From Rahnella laticis (GTDB lineage Bacteria; Pseudomonadota; Gammaproteobacteria; Enterobacterales; Enterobacteriaceae): a stretch of 64,000 bases of DNA. Positions within the stretch are counted from its first letter, which is position 1, and the number at the start of each line of letters is the position of its first letter. The notes beneath the pieces are model-generated. The model was not told the DNA's origin. It searched no databases and saw only the letters and a program-made list of their open reading frames with translations. The stretch covers positions 118,328 through 182,327 of the forward strand of contig NZ_JADOBI010000011.1 of NCBI RefSeq assembly GCF_015644585.1, read 5' to 3'. Made by a program: the position numbers and the translations under genes. Below are positions 38,988 through 48,480 of this stretch, piece by piece.

Positions 38988-39011
38988 GCCCCCTTTACCG
39001 GAAAAGGGGGC
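38988..39011. terminator. Hairpin downstream of the citrate/malate transporter gene
   Basis: GCCCCCTTT / AAAGGGGGC stem, 9 bp, with a 6-nt loop. It lies 10 bp after the transporter stop (minus strand). No T-run follows on either strand; probable 3'-end stabiliser or terminator. Confidence 0.5.
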
Positions 39012-39020
39012 GGAAGGAAC

Positions 39021-40376
39021 TCAGGAGAAGAACTTCGCCAGCACGAAAAGCCCGACGGAAACGTTGATCGCACCGCCGATGCGGGTGGCGATTTGGGCGA
39101 AAGGCATCAGCGTCATGCGGTTGCCGGAGGTCAGAATGGCCACGTCGCCGGTCCCGCCCTGCCCGCTCTGGCAACAGGAAACAATCGCGACATCAATCGG
39201 ATGCATACCGATTTTTTTTCCGACGTAAAAACCGGTGCCGACCAGCGCCAGCACGGTGTTGACGATCACCAGCAGATTTTGCACGGTAAACGCGTTGATC
39301 AGCTCCTGCCACGGCGTAATCGCCACGCCAACGGCAAACAGCACCGGATAGGTGACGGCCGTGCGGAAGAATTTATACACCGTCATCGAACCGTGCTGGA
39401 TAGTCGGCGAAATGCCGTTCGCCAGTTTCACCAGCACCGCGGCAAACAACATCCCGACCGGCGCAGGCAGGCCAATCCATTTTTGCCCGAGCATCCCGAC
39501 CATATACAGAAGGATCGCCAGCAGCGCGCCGCAAGCCAGGGCATTCACGCCGGGATTGCCCTGAAACTCATCGGTTCCGCTGCCAATATTGCCTTCTTTG
39601 GCTGGCATCAGCGAACCTTCGCCGGTCAGATGCGGATAACGTTTTCCGAGCTGATTCAGTACGCCCGCCAGCACAATTGCCGTCAGACCACCCAGCATAA
39701 CTATCGGCAGGATCCGCCCGAGCGCCACGCCTTGCTCCATATGCAGAATGGTCGCGTAGCCCATCGACAGCGGGATCGCGCCTTCGCCGACCCCACCGGC
39801 CATGATCGGCAGGATCAGGAAGAAGAAGGTTTGCATCGGCGGTAAACCCAGCGCGGTACCCATCGCCATTCCGGCGATCATCCCGACGATTTCACCGCAC
39901 AGCATCGGCACGAAGATCCGCATAAAGCCCTGGATCAGCACCTGACGGTTCATGCTCATAATGCTGCCGACAATAATGCAGCAAATGTAGAGATAGAGGA
40001 TGTTGGTGGATTTGTAGAATTTAACCGTGGAATCAACCACGACGTCCGGCAGCAGGCCGTAATGCACCATCGCGGATGGAATAAAGGTGGCGCAAATCGC
40101 CGCCGCACCGAGTTTGCCGACCACCGGCAGACGTTTTCCGAATTCCCCGCAGGCAAAGCCGAAGAACGCCAGCGTCGCGACCATCACCACGATATCGCTG
40201 GGCAGTTTGCCGTTCAGGCAATCGAGCAGGATCAGCACGCCCGCCAGCAGGAAAAACGGCAGCGGGATAATCCCTATCTTGTAGTTATCCAGAATGTGCC
40301 ACCATTTTTGCCGGGCAGACATACCGGAAGTTTTTGTTTCTTTGACAGCGATGTAGGAATCGTCGGTTGTGCTCAT
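39021..40376 (-). CDS. 2-hydroxycarboxylate transporter (CitS/CimH/MaeN family)
   Basis: 451-aa Na+- or H+-coupled secondary transporter for citrate and/or malate in the inner membrane, with about 11 helices. The two re-entrant GGxG loops of the family are visible as IMAGGVGEGAIPLSMGYATIL and SCCQSGQGGTGDVAILTSGNRM. The closing sequence ends in FAQIATRIGGAINVSVGLFVLAKFF. An N-terminal hydrophilic stretch of about 35 residues precedes the first helix. It is divergent from a CitA/DpiB-type sensor kinase and its regulator, which very probably controls it. Citrate versus malate cannot be decided from sequence. Confidence 0.9.
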   Translation of the reverse strand: MSTTDDSYIAVKETKTSGMSARQKWWHILDNYKIGIIPLPFFLLAGVLILLDCLNGKLPSDIVVMVATLAFFGFACGEFGKRLPVVGKLGAAAICATFIPSAMVHYGLLPDVVVDSTVKFYKSTNILYLYICCIIVGSIMSMNRQVLIQGFMRIFVPMLCGEIVGMIAGMAMGTALGLPPMQTFFFLILPIMAGGVGEGAIPLSMGYATILHMEQGVALGRILPIVMLGGLTAIVLAGVLNQLGKRYPHLTGEGSLMPAKEGNIGSGTDEFQGNPGVNALACGALLAILLYMVGMLGQKWIGLPAPVGMLFAAVLVKLANGISPTIQHGSMTVYKFFRTAVTYPVLFAVGVAITPWQELINAFTVQNLLVIVNTVLALVGTGFYVGKKIGMHPIDVAIVSCCQSGQGGTGDVAILTSGNRMTLMPFAQIATRIGGAINVSVGLFVLAKFFS

Positions 40377-40695
40377 GACATTGCCTCTTTCTTGGTAATA
40401 CTTTTCTTATTGATGGTCTGAGCATATGAAAATGGCCGGTCGGGCGGATGTGAGGTTGTTCAAATTAAAACCGCAGGGATAAAGGTTGTTATGGTGTTTA
40501 TGGAGTTAATGCGTCCAAATTTATAAGGATTATCAGATAAGTAGTAAAACCCGCAATTACCCCTGCAATCATTGCGTGAATTACATTCTATTTATCTTCT
40601 TCGTTCACAACTTCGCTTATGCCAGATTACGGCGGCGTTTTCGCCGTGATAGGCTTATTCGATGTGTGTGTCAGGGCTGGCTTTTGGCGGGATGT
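40377..40695. promoter_or_regulatory. Divergent control region of transporter and two-component genes, with candidate CRP site
   Basis: 319-bp AT-rich spacer. TGTGA-GGTTGT-TCAAA at 40449-40464 matches the CRP core TGTGA-N6-TCACA at 9 of 10 positions and lies about 75 bp upstream of the transporter start. The AT-rich stretch 40510-40560 would suit the response regulator, whose family binds A/T-rich DNA. A hairpin ACGGCG/CGCCGT (40629-40647) precedes the kinase gene. Confidence 0.5.
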
Positions 40696-42348
40696 ATGAA
40701 ATTAAGATTACCTTTTCAGGTAAAGCTCTTTTTATCTCTGGTGGTATTTTCCTGCCTGTTGCTGGCGCTGCTGGGCGCTATTTTGTTTCATATCATCGAC
40801 CGCCAGCTGCATCACGATCTGGGGCAACGCGCCAGAGTTCAGGCCAGCGAAATCGCGCTGATGCCGGGGCTGGCGGAGAAAGTTGCCCGTCGCGATGTGC
40901 CGGGAATTGCCCGTCTTATCCAGCCGTTACGCGATAAGAGTGATGCCAGTTATATCGTGATTGGTGACGTCCGCGAGCGGCATCTTTATCACTCGGAATC
41001 CCCGGAAAGAATAGATCTGCCGATGATTGGCGGCGATAACGCGGAGGTGCTGGCCGGGAAAACCATTATATCGGTGCGTCAGGGCGGCATCGGCGTTTCA
41101 TTACGCAGCAAAGCGCCGATACTCGACGAAAATAACCAGGTCATCGGCATTGTGTCGGTCGGCTATCTCACGTCTTACATCGACAATATTAATGGTCACC
41201 GCCTGGCGCAGGCCGGTTTATACGGTCTTCTTCTTTTATTACTGCTGTTTATTTTCTCGTGGATGTTTACCCGCAACGTCAAAAAACAGATGTTCTGGCT
41301 CGAACCCAAGGATATTGCGCTGCTGGTTCGCCAGCAAAAAGCGTTGCTGGAAGCCATGTACGAAGGCGTATTTGCGATTAATGCTGATAAGCAGCTGATT
41401 TCCATTAACCGCGCCGCCCGGGAGTTACTCGATATCCGTCAGCCGGAAAACGAGCTGATCGGCAAACCGCTGGAAGACGTGCTCCACACGCCACCCGCAT
41501 TCTTTACGCAAAGCGGCATTCAGGACAATAACAGCCGCCATGATCAGATAACCGTGCTCAACCAGCGTCAGGTGATCATGAACCGCGTGCCGATTGAGCT
41601 GGAGCCGGGCAAAGAGAGCGGATGGGTATTCAGCTTTCGCGATAAAAATGACATTAATACGCTGAGCAGCCAGCTGAGCCAGGTGAAACGCTACGCCGAT
41701 AGTCTGCGCATCATGCGCCATGAACAGCTGAACTGGACGGCGACGCTGGCTGGTTTACTGCAAATGCAGCGTTATGATGACGCGATGCATTACATTCAGG
41801 CGCAGTCGGAAGGTGCGCAGGCGGTACTGGATTTCGTGTCGGCACGCTTCACGTCGCCTGCCCTTTGCGGGCTGCTGCTGGGAAAATTCGTCAGTGCGCG
41901 CGAGAAAGGCGTGGAGCTGATGTTTGACCCGGCCTGCCAGTTAATCCGTATTCCGCCGGTCATCGGCGAAACCGAGCTGATGTCAGTGATCGGCAATCTG
42001 CTTGATAACGCCGTGGACGCCACGCTGAAAGCCGGCGCACCGATTTCGCCGGTAGAATTGTATATTTCAGACAGGAACCGCGAGCTGCTGATTGAGGTGG
42101 CCGATCGCGGTGGCGGCGTCGATGACGCCCTGAAGCCGAATCTGTTTGAGCAGGGCGTCACCTCAAAGCCTTCCGGCGGCGATGAGATGACCGGCGCCGA
42201 ACACGGCATCGGGCTTTATCTGGTGGCCGGTTACGTCCGTCAGGCGGGCGGCAGCATCGAAATCTCAGACAATGCGCCTCAGGGTACGATATTTTCAGTG
42301 TTTATCCCGTATCCGTCAGAGAGGTCAACAGGACAGCAACATGAATAA
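40696..42348 (+). CDS. CitA/DpiB-family sensor histidine kinase
   Basis: 550-aa membrane sensor. Helix 1 (about 9-33) is followed by a periplasmic PAS/Cache ligand domain with the citrate-sensor pattern YIVIGDVRERHLYHSESPER...SVRQGGIGVSLRSKAPI, then helix 2 (about 176-196), a cytoplasmic PAS (MYEGVFAINADKQLISINRAARELL), a dimerisation helix with the phospho-His in SLRIMRHEQLNWTATLAGLLQM, and an ATPase with NLLDNAVDATLK and EHGIGLYLVAGYV. The start at 40696 matches DpiB/CitA N-termini; a 40-codon upstream extension is rejected. It probably senses extracellular citrate or another C4/C6 dicarboxylate. It overlaps the regulator gene by 8 bases. Confidence 0.9.
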   Translation: MKLRLPFQVKLFLSLVVFSCLLLALLGAILFHIIDRQLHHDLGQRARVQASEIALMPGLAEKVARRDVPGIARLIQPLRDKSDASYIVIGDVRERHLYHSESPERIDLPMIGGDNAEVLAGKTIISVRQGGIGVSLRSKAPILDENNQVIGIVSVGYLTSYIDNINGHRLAQAGLYGLLLLLLLFIFSWMFTRNVKKQMFWLEPKDIALLVRQQKALLEAMYEGVFAINADKQLISINRAARELLDIRQPENELIGKPLEDVLHTPPAFFTQSGIQDNNSRHDQITVLNQRQVIMNRVPIELEPGKESGWVFSFRDKNDINTLSSQLSQVKRYADSLRIMRHEQLNWTATLAGLLQMQRYDDAMHYIQAQSEGAQAVLDFVSARFTSPALCGLLLGKFVSAREKGVELMFDPACQLIRIPPVIGETELMSVIGNLLDNAVDATLKAGAPISPVELYISDRNRELLIEVADRGGGVDDALKPNLFEQGVTSKPSGGDEMTGAEHGIGLYLVAGYVRQAGGSIEISDNAPQGTIFSVFIPYPSERSTGQQHE

Positions 42349-43054
42349 CAGCAGCGCACTCGATGTCGTGATTGTGGAAGACGAGCCGCACCTTGCCGGT
42401 CTGCACCGTGATTTTATCGAGCAAAACTTTAACCTGCGCGTGGTCGGGATTGCCGCCACGCTGGAACAGGCCCGTTCGTTATTGCGGCTGCATCAGCCGA
42501 GGCTGGTGCTGCTGGATAATTACCTGCCAGACGGCCAGGGCGTGGATCTGATTGACAGCCCGCTGCTTAAAAGCTTCGACTGTTCGGTGATTTTCATTAC
42601 CGCAGCCAGCGATATGCAAACGTGCAGCCACGCCATGCGCAGCGGCGCGTTTGACTACATTATTAAGCCGGTGTCGTTTCACCGCCTGCGCAGCTCGCTC
42701 GAGCGATTCATGCAACTGGTGCAAACCCTGCGCAATGTAAAAGTGGTCGATCAGCGGGCGCTGGACAAACTGTTTAACCTCCCCGCCAGCGACACGCCGC
42801 CAGCCCCTTCTGCGAAAGGGATTGAGCCGAATACGCTCGAACTGGTTCAGCGGGTTTTCACCGCAAAACCCGACGTCAGCTGGTCGGTTGAACAGGTGGT
42901 TGAAGAGGTTGGGATCAGCAAAACCACCGGCCGCCGGTATCTGGAATATTGTGTGGAAATGGGCTTTATCGGCGTCGAGATGCAGTACGGAAATATCGGC
43001 CATCCAAGGCGTCTGTACCGGAAAATAGTGACTGAGGAAAAATCCTCCTCCTGA
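42341..43054 (+). CDS. CitB/DpiA-family response regulator
   Basis: 237-aa regulator. The receiver domain has the acidic pocket VVIVEDEPHLAG, phospho-acceptor Asp in LVLLDNYLPDGQG and Lys in FDYIIKPVSFHRL. After a linker with LNNLPASDTPPAP-like Pro-rich residues comes a winged HTH (SWSVEQVVEEVGISKTTGRRYLEYCVEMGFI). This is the typical CitB/DcuR/DpiA architecture. It is co-transcribed with the kinase. The expected target is the divergent 2-HCT transporter gene. Confidence 0.9.
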   Translation: MNNSSALDVVIVEDEPHLAGLHRDFIEQNFNLRVVGIAATLEQARSLLRLHQPRLVLLDNYLPDGQGVDLIDSPLLKSFDCSVIFITAASDMQTCSHAMRSGAFDYIIKPVSFHRLRSSLERFMQLVQTLRNVKVVDQRALDKLFNLPASDTPPAPSAKGIEPNTLELVQRVFTAKPDVSWSVEQVVEEVGISKTTGRRYLEYCVEMGFIGVEMQYGNIGHPRRLYRKIVTEEKSSS

Positions 43055-43643
43055 ACCCGAATTATGGCGTTCTGCCCCTCTGAATTTCGCCTTCACGGCC
43101 AGCGGTTCCGCTGGCCAAATTCCCACATTTCACCCCGCACAGTGCGATTATTTCCACAAATATTCACCTTTCAGACAACCGGTAAATACGGGGCTTTCAG
43201 TGCAAGCTGAAATCACTATTTACACATTGCAAATCCCGCCATGAAATTTGCATTAAATCCGCCTGCACCACACTATTTAAACCATCAAAAACCACACAAA
43301 ACAAGAAGTCATTAATCCATTCAAAATCAATGCTTTAATTATATATTCTGCAAAATGCACGCATCAAATAATTAGGTGTACAACAATAATTACAGCGCCA
43401 TTGAAATTGTCATTAAATGTCAACCCGAGCTGACGTAAATTAGACGCGCACAATACATAAAAATACGCCACCAGAAACACAACCATGAATATTCATGAGA
43501 AACATTGAGACTTGTCTCAGAATTTTGGTGTGTTAGGGTATAAAGCGTTCACTATTTTGTAACAGGCAAAAAACTATACGTTTCAACAGAAAAATTAGAC
43601 ATCAAGCCGATACGGCTATTTATATCCAAGGAATGCATATTGC
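43055..43643. promoter_or_regulatory. proU upstream regulatory region
   Basis: 589 bp, strongly AT-rich from about 43200 onward, as expected for the H-NS-controlled upstream element of proU. A perfect palindrome ATGAATATTCAT lies at 43485-43496. The promoter itself is listed separately. Nothing coding was recognised. Confidence 0.65.
43512..43539 (+). promoter_or_regulatory. proU sigma-70 (P2-like) promoter
   Basis: -35 TTGTCT (43512-43517) and -10 TAGGGT (43534-43539) with a 16-bp spacer. This matches the osmoregulated E. coli proU promoter as I remember it (TTGCCT and TAGGGT, same spacing), including the flanking TTGAGACTTG. It lies about 105 bp upstream of proV. Expression should rise with external osmolarity. 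Confidence 0.8.
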
Positions 43644-44840
43644 ATGGCAATTAAAATCGAAGTAAAAAATCTTTATAAGGTGTTTGGCGAGAACCCGGAT
43701 CGCGCTTTCAAGATGATTGACGCAGGCAAGGGTAAAGAAGAAATTTTTGAGAAAACCGGTCTGTCACTTGGCGTTAAAGATGCCAGTCTGGCCATTGAAG
43801 AAGGCGAGATTTTCGTCATCATGGGGTTATCCGGTTCCGGTAAATCCACCATGGTACGCCTTCTCAATCGTCTGATAGAGCCCACCCGCGGCGAAGTGCT
43901 GATTGACGGCGAAGACATCGCCAAAATCTCAGAATCAAAATTACGCCAGGTGCGTCGCAGTAAAATCAGTATGGTATTTCAGTCGTTTGCGCTGATGCCA
44001 CACCTGACCGTGTTGAATAATACGGCGTTTGGTATGGAGCTGGCCGGTGTGCCGGTGGAAGAGCGAAATGCCAAAGCGCTGGATGCGCTGCGCCAGGTGG
44101 GGCTGGAAAACTATGCCAATTCTTATCCGGATGAATTGTCCGGGGGGATGCGCCAGCGCGTCGGCTTAGCTCGTGCGATGGCCAATAACCCTGATATTCT
44201 GCTGATGGATGAAGCCTTCTCGGCGCTCGATCCGTTAATCCGTACCGAAATGCAGGATGAGCTGGTAAAGCTGCAAGCGCAGCATCAGCGCACCATCGTG
44301 TTTATTTCCCATGACCTCGACGAAGCCATGCGCATCGGCGACCGCATTGCGATTATGCAGGGCGGCGAAGTGGTTCAGGTCGGTACGCCGGAAGATATCC
44401 TCAATAATCCGGCCAATGACTATGTCCGCACCTTCTTCCGTGGTGTCGATATCAGTCAGGTCTTCAGCGCCAAAGACATTGCCCGCCGTCGTGGCGCGCT
44501 CATTCGTAAAACCCCCGGTTTTGGTCCGCGTGCTGCGCTCAAGCTGCTCGAAGACGAAGACCGCGAATATGGTTATGTGCTGGAACGCGGACAGAAATTC
44601 ATCGGCGTCGTGTCGATTGAATCCCTGAAAACCGCGCTGAAAGCTAATCAGCCGCTGGAAAGCGCACTGCTGGAATCTCCGGCACCGGTGCAGGCAGACA
44701 TGCCGCTCAGCGAACTGATTTCTCATGTTGCCGCCGCGCCTTGCGCCGTACCGGTGATCAATGAGGACAATAACTATATCGGCATTATTTCCAAAGCCAT
44801 GCTGCTTCAGGCTCTGGATAAAGAAGGGGGTAACGAATGA
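43644..44840 (+). CDS. proV: Glycine betaine/proline ABC transporter ATPase ProV
   Basis: 398-aa ATP-binding subunit of the ProU osmoprotectant importer. Walker A is [19 protein letters not shown], the signature is [18 protein letters not shown] and Walker B is [13 protein letters not shown], followed by the switch His in [14 protein letters not shown]. Two CBS domains fill the C-terminus (about 280-398), likely sensing ionic strength. It overlaps proW by 4 bases (ATGA). AAGGAA lies about 10 nt before the ATG. Confidence 0.97.
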   Translation: MAIKIEVKNLYKVFGENPDRAFKMIDAGKGKEEIFEKTGLSLGVKDASLAIEEGEIFVIMGLSGSGKSTMVRLLNRLIEPTRGEVLIDGEDIAKISESKLRQVRRSKISMVFQSFALMPHLTVLNNTAFGMELAGVPVEERNAKALDALRQVGLENYANSYPDELSGGMRQRVGLARAMANNPDILLMDEAFSALDPLIRTEMQDELVKLQAQHQRTIVFISHDLDEAMRIGDRIAIMQGGEVVQVGTPEDILNNPANDYVRTFFRGVDISQVFSAKDIARRRGALIRKTPGFGPRAALKLLEDEDREYGYVLERGQKFIGVVSIESLKTALKANQPLESALLESPAPVQADMPLSELISHVAAAPCAVPVINEDNNYIGIISKAMLLQALDKEGGNE

Positions 44841-46033
44841 GCAACTCAACCATAAACCATACAGTTCTTCAGCACGCGCAGGCGGCTCAGGCTCAGCCAC
44901 TGGATGCATCCGTTGATCCGTGGAGTGCCGATAACGCCAGCGGTGGCGTTGCGCCGCAGCCTGACGCAGCAGCCAGTTCCGCACCCGCCGATGCCGGTGG
45001 CGATCCGTGGGGCGGCAGCAGCGATGCCGCAACCAGCGCACCGGACACCACGCACCACGCCGCCGCACAGGCCAACGACTGGCTGAGCGTCGCACCGGAA
45101 CAGCATCAGCATTTCAATATTCTGGATCCGTTTCACAGCACGCTGATCCCGCTCGACCACTGGGTAACCAACGGGATCGACTGGCTGGTTGGCAACTTCC
45201 GTCCGGTATTCCAGGGGATCCGCGTGCCGGTCGATTTCGTGCTGAGCGGTTTTCAAAGCGGGCTGGAATCACTACCCGCGCCCATTGCGATTCTGATTTT
45301 CGCCCTGCTCGCCTGGCAGATGGCGGGTTTAGGCATGGGTGCCGCCACGCTGGTTTCTCTGGTTCTGATCGGCGCAATCGGCGCGTGGTCACAGGCCATG
45401 GTGACGCTGGCGCTGGTTCTGACCTCGCTGTTCTTCTGTATTCTGATCGGTTTGCCGATGGGGATATGGCTGGCGCGCAGTCAGCGGGCGGCAAAAATTA
45501 TCCGGCCTCTGCTCGATGCCATGCAGACCACTCCGGCGTTCGTGTATCTGGTGCCGATCGTGATGCTGTTTGGTATCGGTAACGTGCCGGGGGTTGTGGT
45601 CACCATTATCTTCGCCCTGCCACCGGTCGTGCGTCTGACGATTCTGGGGATCAACCAGGTACCGGAAGATCTGATCGAAGCCGCGAAATCCTTCGGATCC
45701 AGCCCAAGCCAGATGCTGTTTAAGGTTCAGCTTCCGCTGGCGATGCCGACCATCATGGCCGGTATTAATCAGACGCTGATGCTGGCGCTGTCGATGGTGG
45801 TTATCGCCTCGATGATCGCCGTCGGTGGTCTGGGTCAGATGGTTCTGCGCGGGATTGGCCGTCTGGATATGGGCCTCGCGTCGGTCGGTGGTGCGGGTAT
45901 CGTTATTCTCGCCATCATCCTCGACCGCCTGACGCAGTCTATGGGCCGCGACAGCCGCAGCAAAGGCGGCCACCGCTGGTTCACCCGCGGACCGGTTGGT
46001 CTGGTGATGAAGCCTTTCGTCAAAAAAGCCTGA
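44837..46033 (+). CDS. proW: Glycine betaine/proline ABC transporter permease ProW (long N-terminus)
   Basis: 398-aa permease, about 44 residues longer than E. coli ProW (354). The extra length is in the N-terminal periplasmic tail, which is rich in Ala, Asp, Ser and Pro, has two DPW segments ([17 protein letters not shown]) and precedes the conserved [13 protein letters not shown] block ([20 protein letters not shown]). The membrane part is highly conserved: [46 protein letters not shown] and the EAA loop [26 protein letters not shown]. It forms the channel with ProV and receives substrate from ProX. Confidence 0.96.
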   Translation: MSNSTINHTVLQHAQAAQAQPLDASVDPWSADNASGGVAPQPDAAASSAPADAGGDPWGGSSDAATSAPDTTHHAAAQANDWLSVAPEQHQHFNILDPFHSTLIPLDHWVTNGIDWLVGNFRPVFQGIRVPVDFVLSGFQSGLESLPAPIAILIFALLAWQMAGLGMGAATLVSLVLIGAIGAWSQAMVTLALVLTSLFFCILIGLPMGIWLARSQRAAKIIRPLLDAMQTTPAFVYLVPIVMLFGIGNVPGVVVTIIFALPPVVRLTILGINQVPEDLIEAAKSFGSSPSQMLFKVQLPLAMPTIMAGINQTLMLALSMVVIASMIAVGGLGQMVLRGIGRLDMGLASVGGAGIVILAIILDRLTQSMGRDSRSKGGHRWFTRGPVGLVMKPFVKKA

Positions 46034-46049
46034 TTCACACACTGCACTT

Positions 46050-46073
46050 TTCCCGGCGGTTCGCTGCCGGGAA
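46050..46073 (+). repeat. Intercistronic hairpin between proW and proX
   Basis: TTCCCGGC / GCCGGGAA 8-bp stem with an 8-nt loop, 17 bp after the proW stop. No T-run. It probably stabilises or tunes the transcript between permease and binding-protein genes. Confidence 0.6.
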
Positions 46074-46137
46074 CTCTCAAAAGCTAAAACAACGCAGTCC
46101 ACTCTTACGTATTCACCAGCAAGAATAAGGGTTCACC

Positions 46138-47142
46138 ATGCGCACAACACAACTAAAAACACTCGTCCTCGCATTATCGATCGCCACACCCGCCGCTTTC
46201 GCCGCTGATTTACCGGGCAAAGGCGTGGTCGTGAAACCTCTGCAAAGCACCATTGCGGAAGAAACGTTCCAGACCGAACTGGTTAACCGCGCCCTGCAAA
46301 AACTGGGGTATGACGTTCAGCAAACCGGTGAAGTGGATTACAACGTCGCGTACACCGCCATCGCCAGCGGCGATTCGACGTACATGGCGGTGAACTGGGA
46401 ACCGCTGCAAAAAGATATGTACAACGCCGCCGGTGGCGACCAGAAATTCTACCGTCAGGGCACCTATATCAGCGGCGCAGCGCAGGGTTATCTGATCGAC
46501 AAAAAAACCGCCGACAAATACCACATTCACGATTTGTCGCAGCTGAAAGACCCTAAAATCGCCAGGCTGTTTGACGCCGACGGTGACGGCAAAGCCGATA
46601 TGGCCGGCTGTAATCCGGGCTGGGTATGCGGCTCCGTCATCAATACGCAGATTAAAGCCTACGGCCTGAGCGACACCGTCACACAGAACGAAGGCAACTA
46701 TTCGGCGATTATTGCCGATACGCTGACCCGCTATAAATCCGGCAAACCAGTGCTGTATTTCACCTGGACGCCTTACTGGGTGAGCAACGAGATGAAACCG
46801 GGCAAAGACGTGGTCTGGCTGACCGTGCCGTTCTCGGCCAATCCGGGCTCGCTGAAAGACATGGATACCACGCTGCCGAACGGCAAAAACTACGGTTTCC
46901 CGGTCAACAACGAACACATCGTGGCGAACAAAGCCTGGGCTGAGAAAAACCCGGCCGCCGCGAAACTGTTCGCCATCATGAAACTGCCGCTGGCGGACGT
47001 GAACGCGCAAAACCTGAAGATGCACGAAGGGGAATCCTCTTCTGATGATATCCAGCAGCACGTTGACGGCTGGATCAAAGCACACCAGGCCACGTTTGAT
47101 GGCTGGATCAAAGAAGCGGCCGCCGCAGCCGCCACGAAATAA
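46138..47142 (+). CDS. proX: Glycine betaine-binding protein ProX, first copy (divergent)
   Basis: 334-aa periplasmic binding protein. The signal peptide ends at AAFA|ADLPG (about residue 22). The three cage tryptophans of ProX are kept: [18 protein letters not shown] and TWTPYWVSN. It differs more from E. coli ProX than the second copy ([38 protein letters not shown]), so it may have shifted ligand preference among betaines. It follows proW after a hairpin and is followed 24 bp later by a second proX. Part of the 3' region is nearly identical in DNA to that copy. Confidence 0.93.
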   Translation: MRTTQLKTLVLALSIATPAAFAADLPGKGVVVKPLQSTIAEETFQTELVNRALQKLGYDVQQTGEVDYNVAYTAIASGDSTYMAVNWEPLQKDMYNAAGGDQKFYRQGTYISGAAQGYLIDKKTADKYHIHDLSQLKDPKIARLFDADGDGKADMAGCNPGWVCGSVINTQIKAYGLSDTVTQNEGNYSAIIADTLTRYKSGKPVLYFTWTPYWVSNEMKPGKDVVWLTVPFSANPGSLKDMDTTLPNGKNYGFPVNNEHIVANKAWAEKNPAAAKLFAIMKLPLADVNAQNLKMHEGESSSDDIQQHVDGWIKAHQATFDGWIKEAAAAAATK

Positions 47143-47166
47143 CCGATGAAAATCTCAGAGGAATTT

Positions 47167-48162
47167 ATGAAAAAGACAGGAATCTGGGCGGTTGCCGCCC
47201 TCACCACATTTGCCACAGCCACAACGTTCGCCGCCGATCTTCCGGGTAAAGGCGTCAGCGTGACACCGATTCAAAGCACCATCAGCGAAGAAACCTTCCA
47301 GACGGAGCTGGTGAATAAGGCGCTGGAAAAACTGGGCTACGACGTTCAGCCGACCCGTGAAGTGGATTACAACGTCGGCTACACCACCATTGCCGCCGGT
47401 GACGCCACGTTTACCGCCGTGAACTGGTCACCGCTGCATGATGAAATGTACAAAGCCGCCGGTGGCGATAAAGTTTTCTATCGTGAAGGGACGTATGTGA
47501 CCGGCGCAGCGCAAGGCTGGCTTATCGATAAGAAAACCGCCGAGCAGTATCACATCACCAACATCGAACAGCTTAAAGATCCGAAACTTGCCAAGCTGTT
47601 TGATACCAACGGCGACGGCAAAGCTGATCTGACCGGTTGTACGCCGGGCTGGGGCTGTGAAGCCGCACTGAACGAACAGCTGAAAGCGTACGGTCTGGAA
47701 AAAACCGTGACACATAATCAGGGTAACTATTCCGCGATGATCGCCGACACCATTACGCGGTACAAAGAAGGCAAACCGATTTTCTATTACACCTGGACGC
47801 CTTACTGGGTCAGCAATGTGCTGATCCCGGGCAAAGATGTGTTGTGGATGCAGGTGCCGTTCTCCGTCGTGCCGGGTGATAAAAACGCCGATACCAAACT
47901 GCCAAACGGCAAGAACTACGGTTTCCCGGTGAGCACTATGCATATCGTGGCAAACAAAGCCTGGGCTGAGAAAAACCCGGCCGCCGCGAAGCTGTTTGCC
48001 ATCATGAAATTACCGCTGAAAGACATCAATGCGCAGAATGCTGCGATGCACGCCGGTAAAAACTCGGATGCTGATATCGATGCGCAGACCGACGGCTGGA
48101 TTAAAGCCCACCAGGAAGAGTTCGATGGCTGGGTGAAAGAAGCCGCTGCTGCCGCGAAGTAA
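47167..48162 (+). CDS. proX: Glycine betaine-binding protein ProX, second copy
   Basis: 331-aa binding protein, the copy closest to E. coli ProX ([44 protein letters not shown]). The signal peptide [22 protein letters not shown] precedes ADLPGKG. The start at 47167 follows GAGGAA by 3 nt; a 7-codon extension is rejected. Cage Trp residues are conserved ([24 protein letters not shown]). It is the last gene of proVWXX and is followed by a strong terminator. Confidence 0.95.
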   Translation: MKKTGIWAVAALTTFATATTFAADLPGKGVSVTPIQSTISEETFQTELVNKALEKLGYDVQPTREVDYNVGYTTIAAGDATFTAVNWSPLHDEMYKAAGGDKVFYREGTYVTGAAQGWLIDKKTAEQYHITNIEQLKDPKLAKLFDTNGDGKADLTGCTPGWGCEAALNEQLKAYGLEKTVTHNQGNYSAMIADTITRYKEGKPIFYYTWTPYWVSNVLIPGKDVLWMQVPFSVVPGDKNADTKLPNGKNYGFPVSTMHIVANKAWAEKNPAAAKLFAIMKLPLKDINAQNAAMHAGKNSDADIDAQTDGWIKAHQEEFDGWVKEAAAAAK

Positions 48163-48187
48163 GCGAAAAATAACGCAGTAAAACCCG

Positions 48188-48217
48188 CGGGCGGAGAGAA
48201 ATCTCCGCCCGTTTTTT
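48188..48217 (+). terminator. Intrinsic terminator of the proU operon
   Basis: 10-bp stem CGGGCGGAGA / TCTCCGCCCG with GAAA loop, then six T. Confidence 0.95.
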
Positions 48218-48276
48218 ATGCTCAATTGCTGGTGTGTGTATTAGTGTGTATAACTACATATCATCAAGGAGAGCCC

Positions 48277-48459
48277 ATGAAATCGACGGAATTGACTAAA
48301 GAGCTGCTTGCGGCGGGTTGTGAACTCAAGCGTCACCGGTGAGGAAGTCATCAGATTTGGTGGTCGCCCATCACCAACAAAACCTTTCCTGTTCCACACC
48401 CTAAGAATGATTTACCTATGGGAACTCTCAAATCCATTAAGAAAATGGCAGGGATATGA
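48277..48459 (+). pseudogene. hicA: hicA toxin gene with in-frame stop
   Basis: A 60-codon HicA-type frame with AAGGAG before its ATG: MKSTELTKELLAAGCELKRHR, then TGA at 48340-48342, then GSHQIWWSPITNKTF...PVPHPKNDLPMGTLKSIKKMAGI in the same frame. The stop replaces the residue just before the conserved GSH (catalytic His region); GGA to TGA is a one-base change. The remaining frame is undamaged, so inactivation is recent or the stop is occasionally read through. The truncated 21-aa product lacks the catalytic His. It is followed 21 bp later by the hicB antitoxin gene. Confidence 0.83.
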
Positions 48460-48480
48460 TCCTGCAACGGGAGGTTGAAC

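Noticed and set aside
44235..45095. 286-codon open frame opposite proV/proW
   Set aside because: Antisense shadow spanning the ends of two real genes; composition follows theirs.
46210..47085. 291-codon open frame opposite proX
   Set aside because: Shadow of the first proX copy. No domain pattern or ribosome site.
48340..48342. UGA in hicA as a selenocysteine or programmed recoding site
   Set aside because: No SECIS-like hairpin was recognised just downstream and HicA proteins have no Sec. Simple nonsense mutation is more likely.
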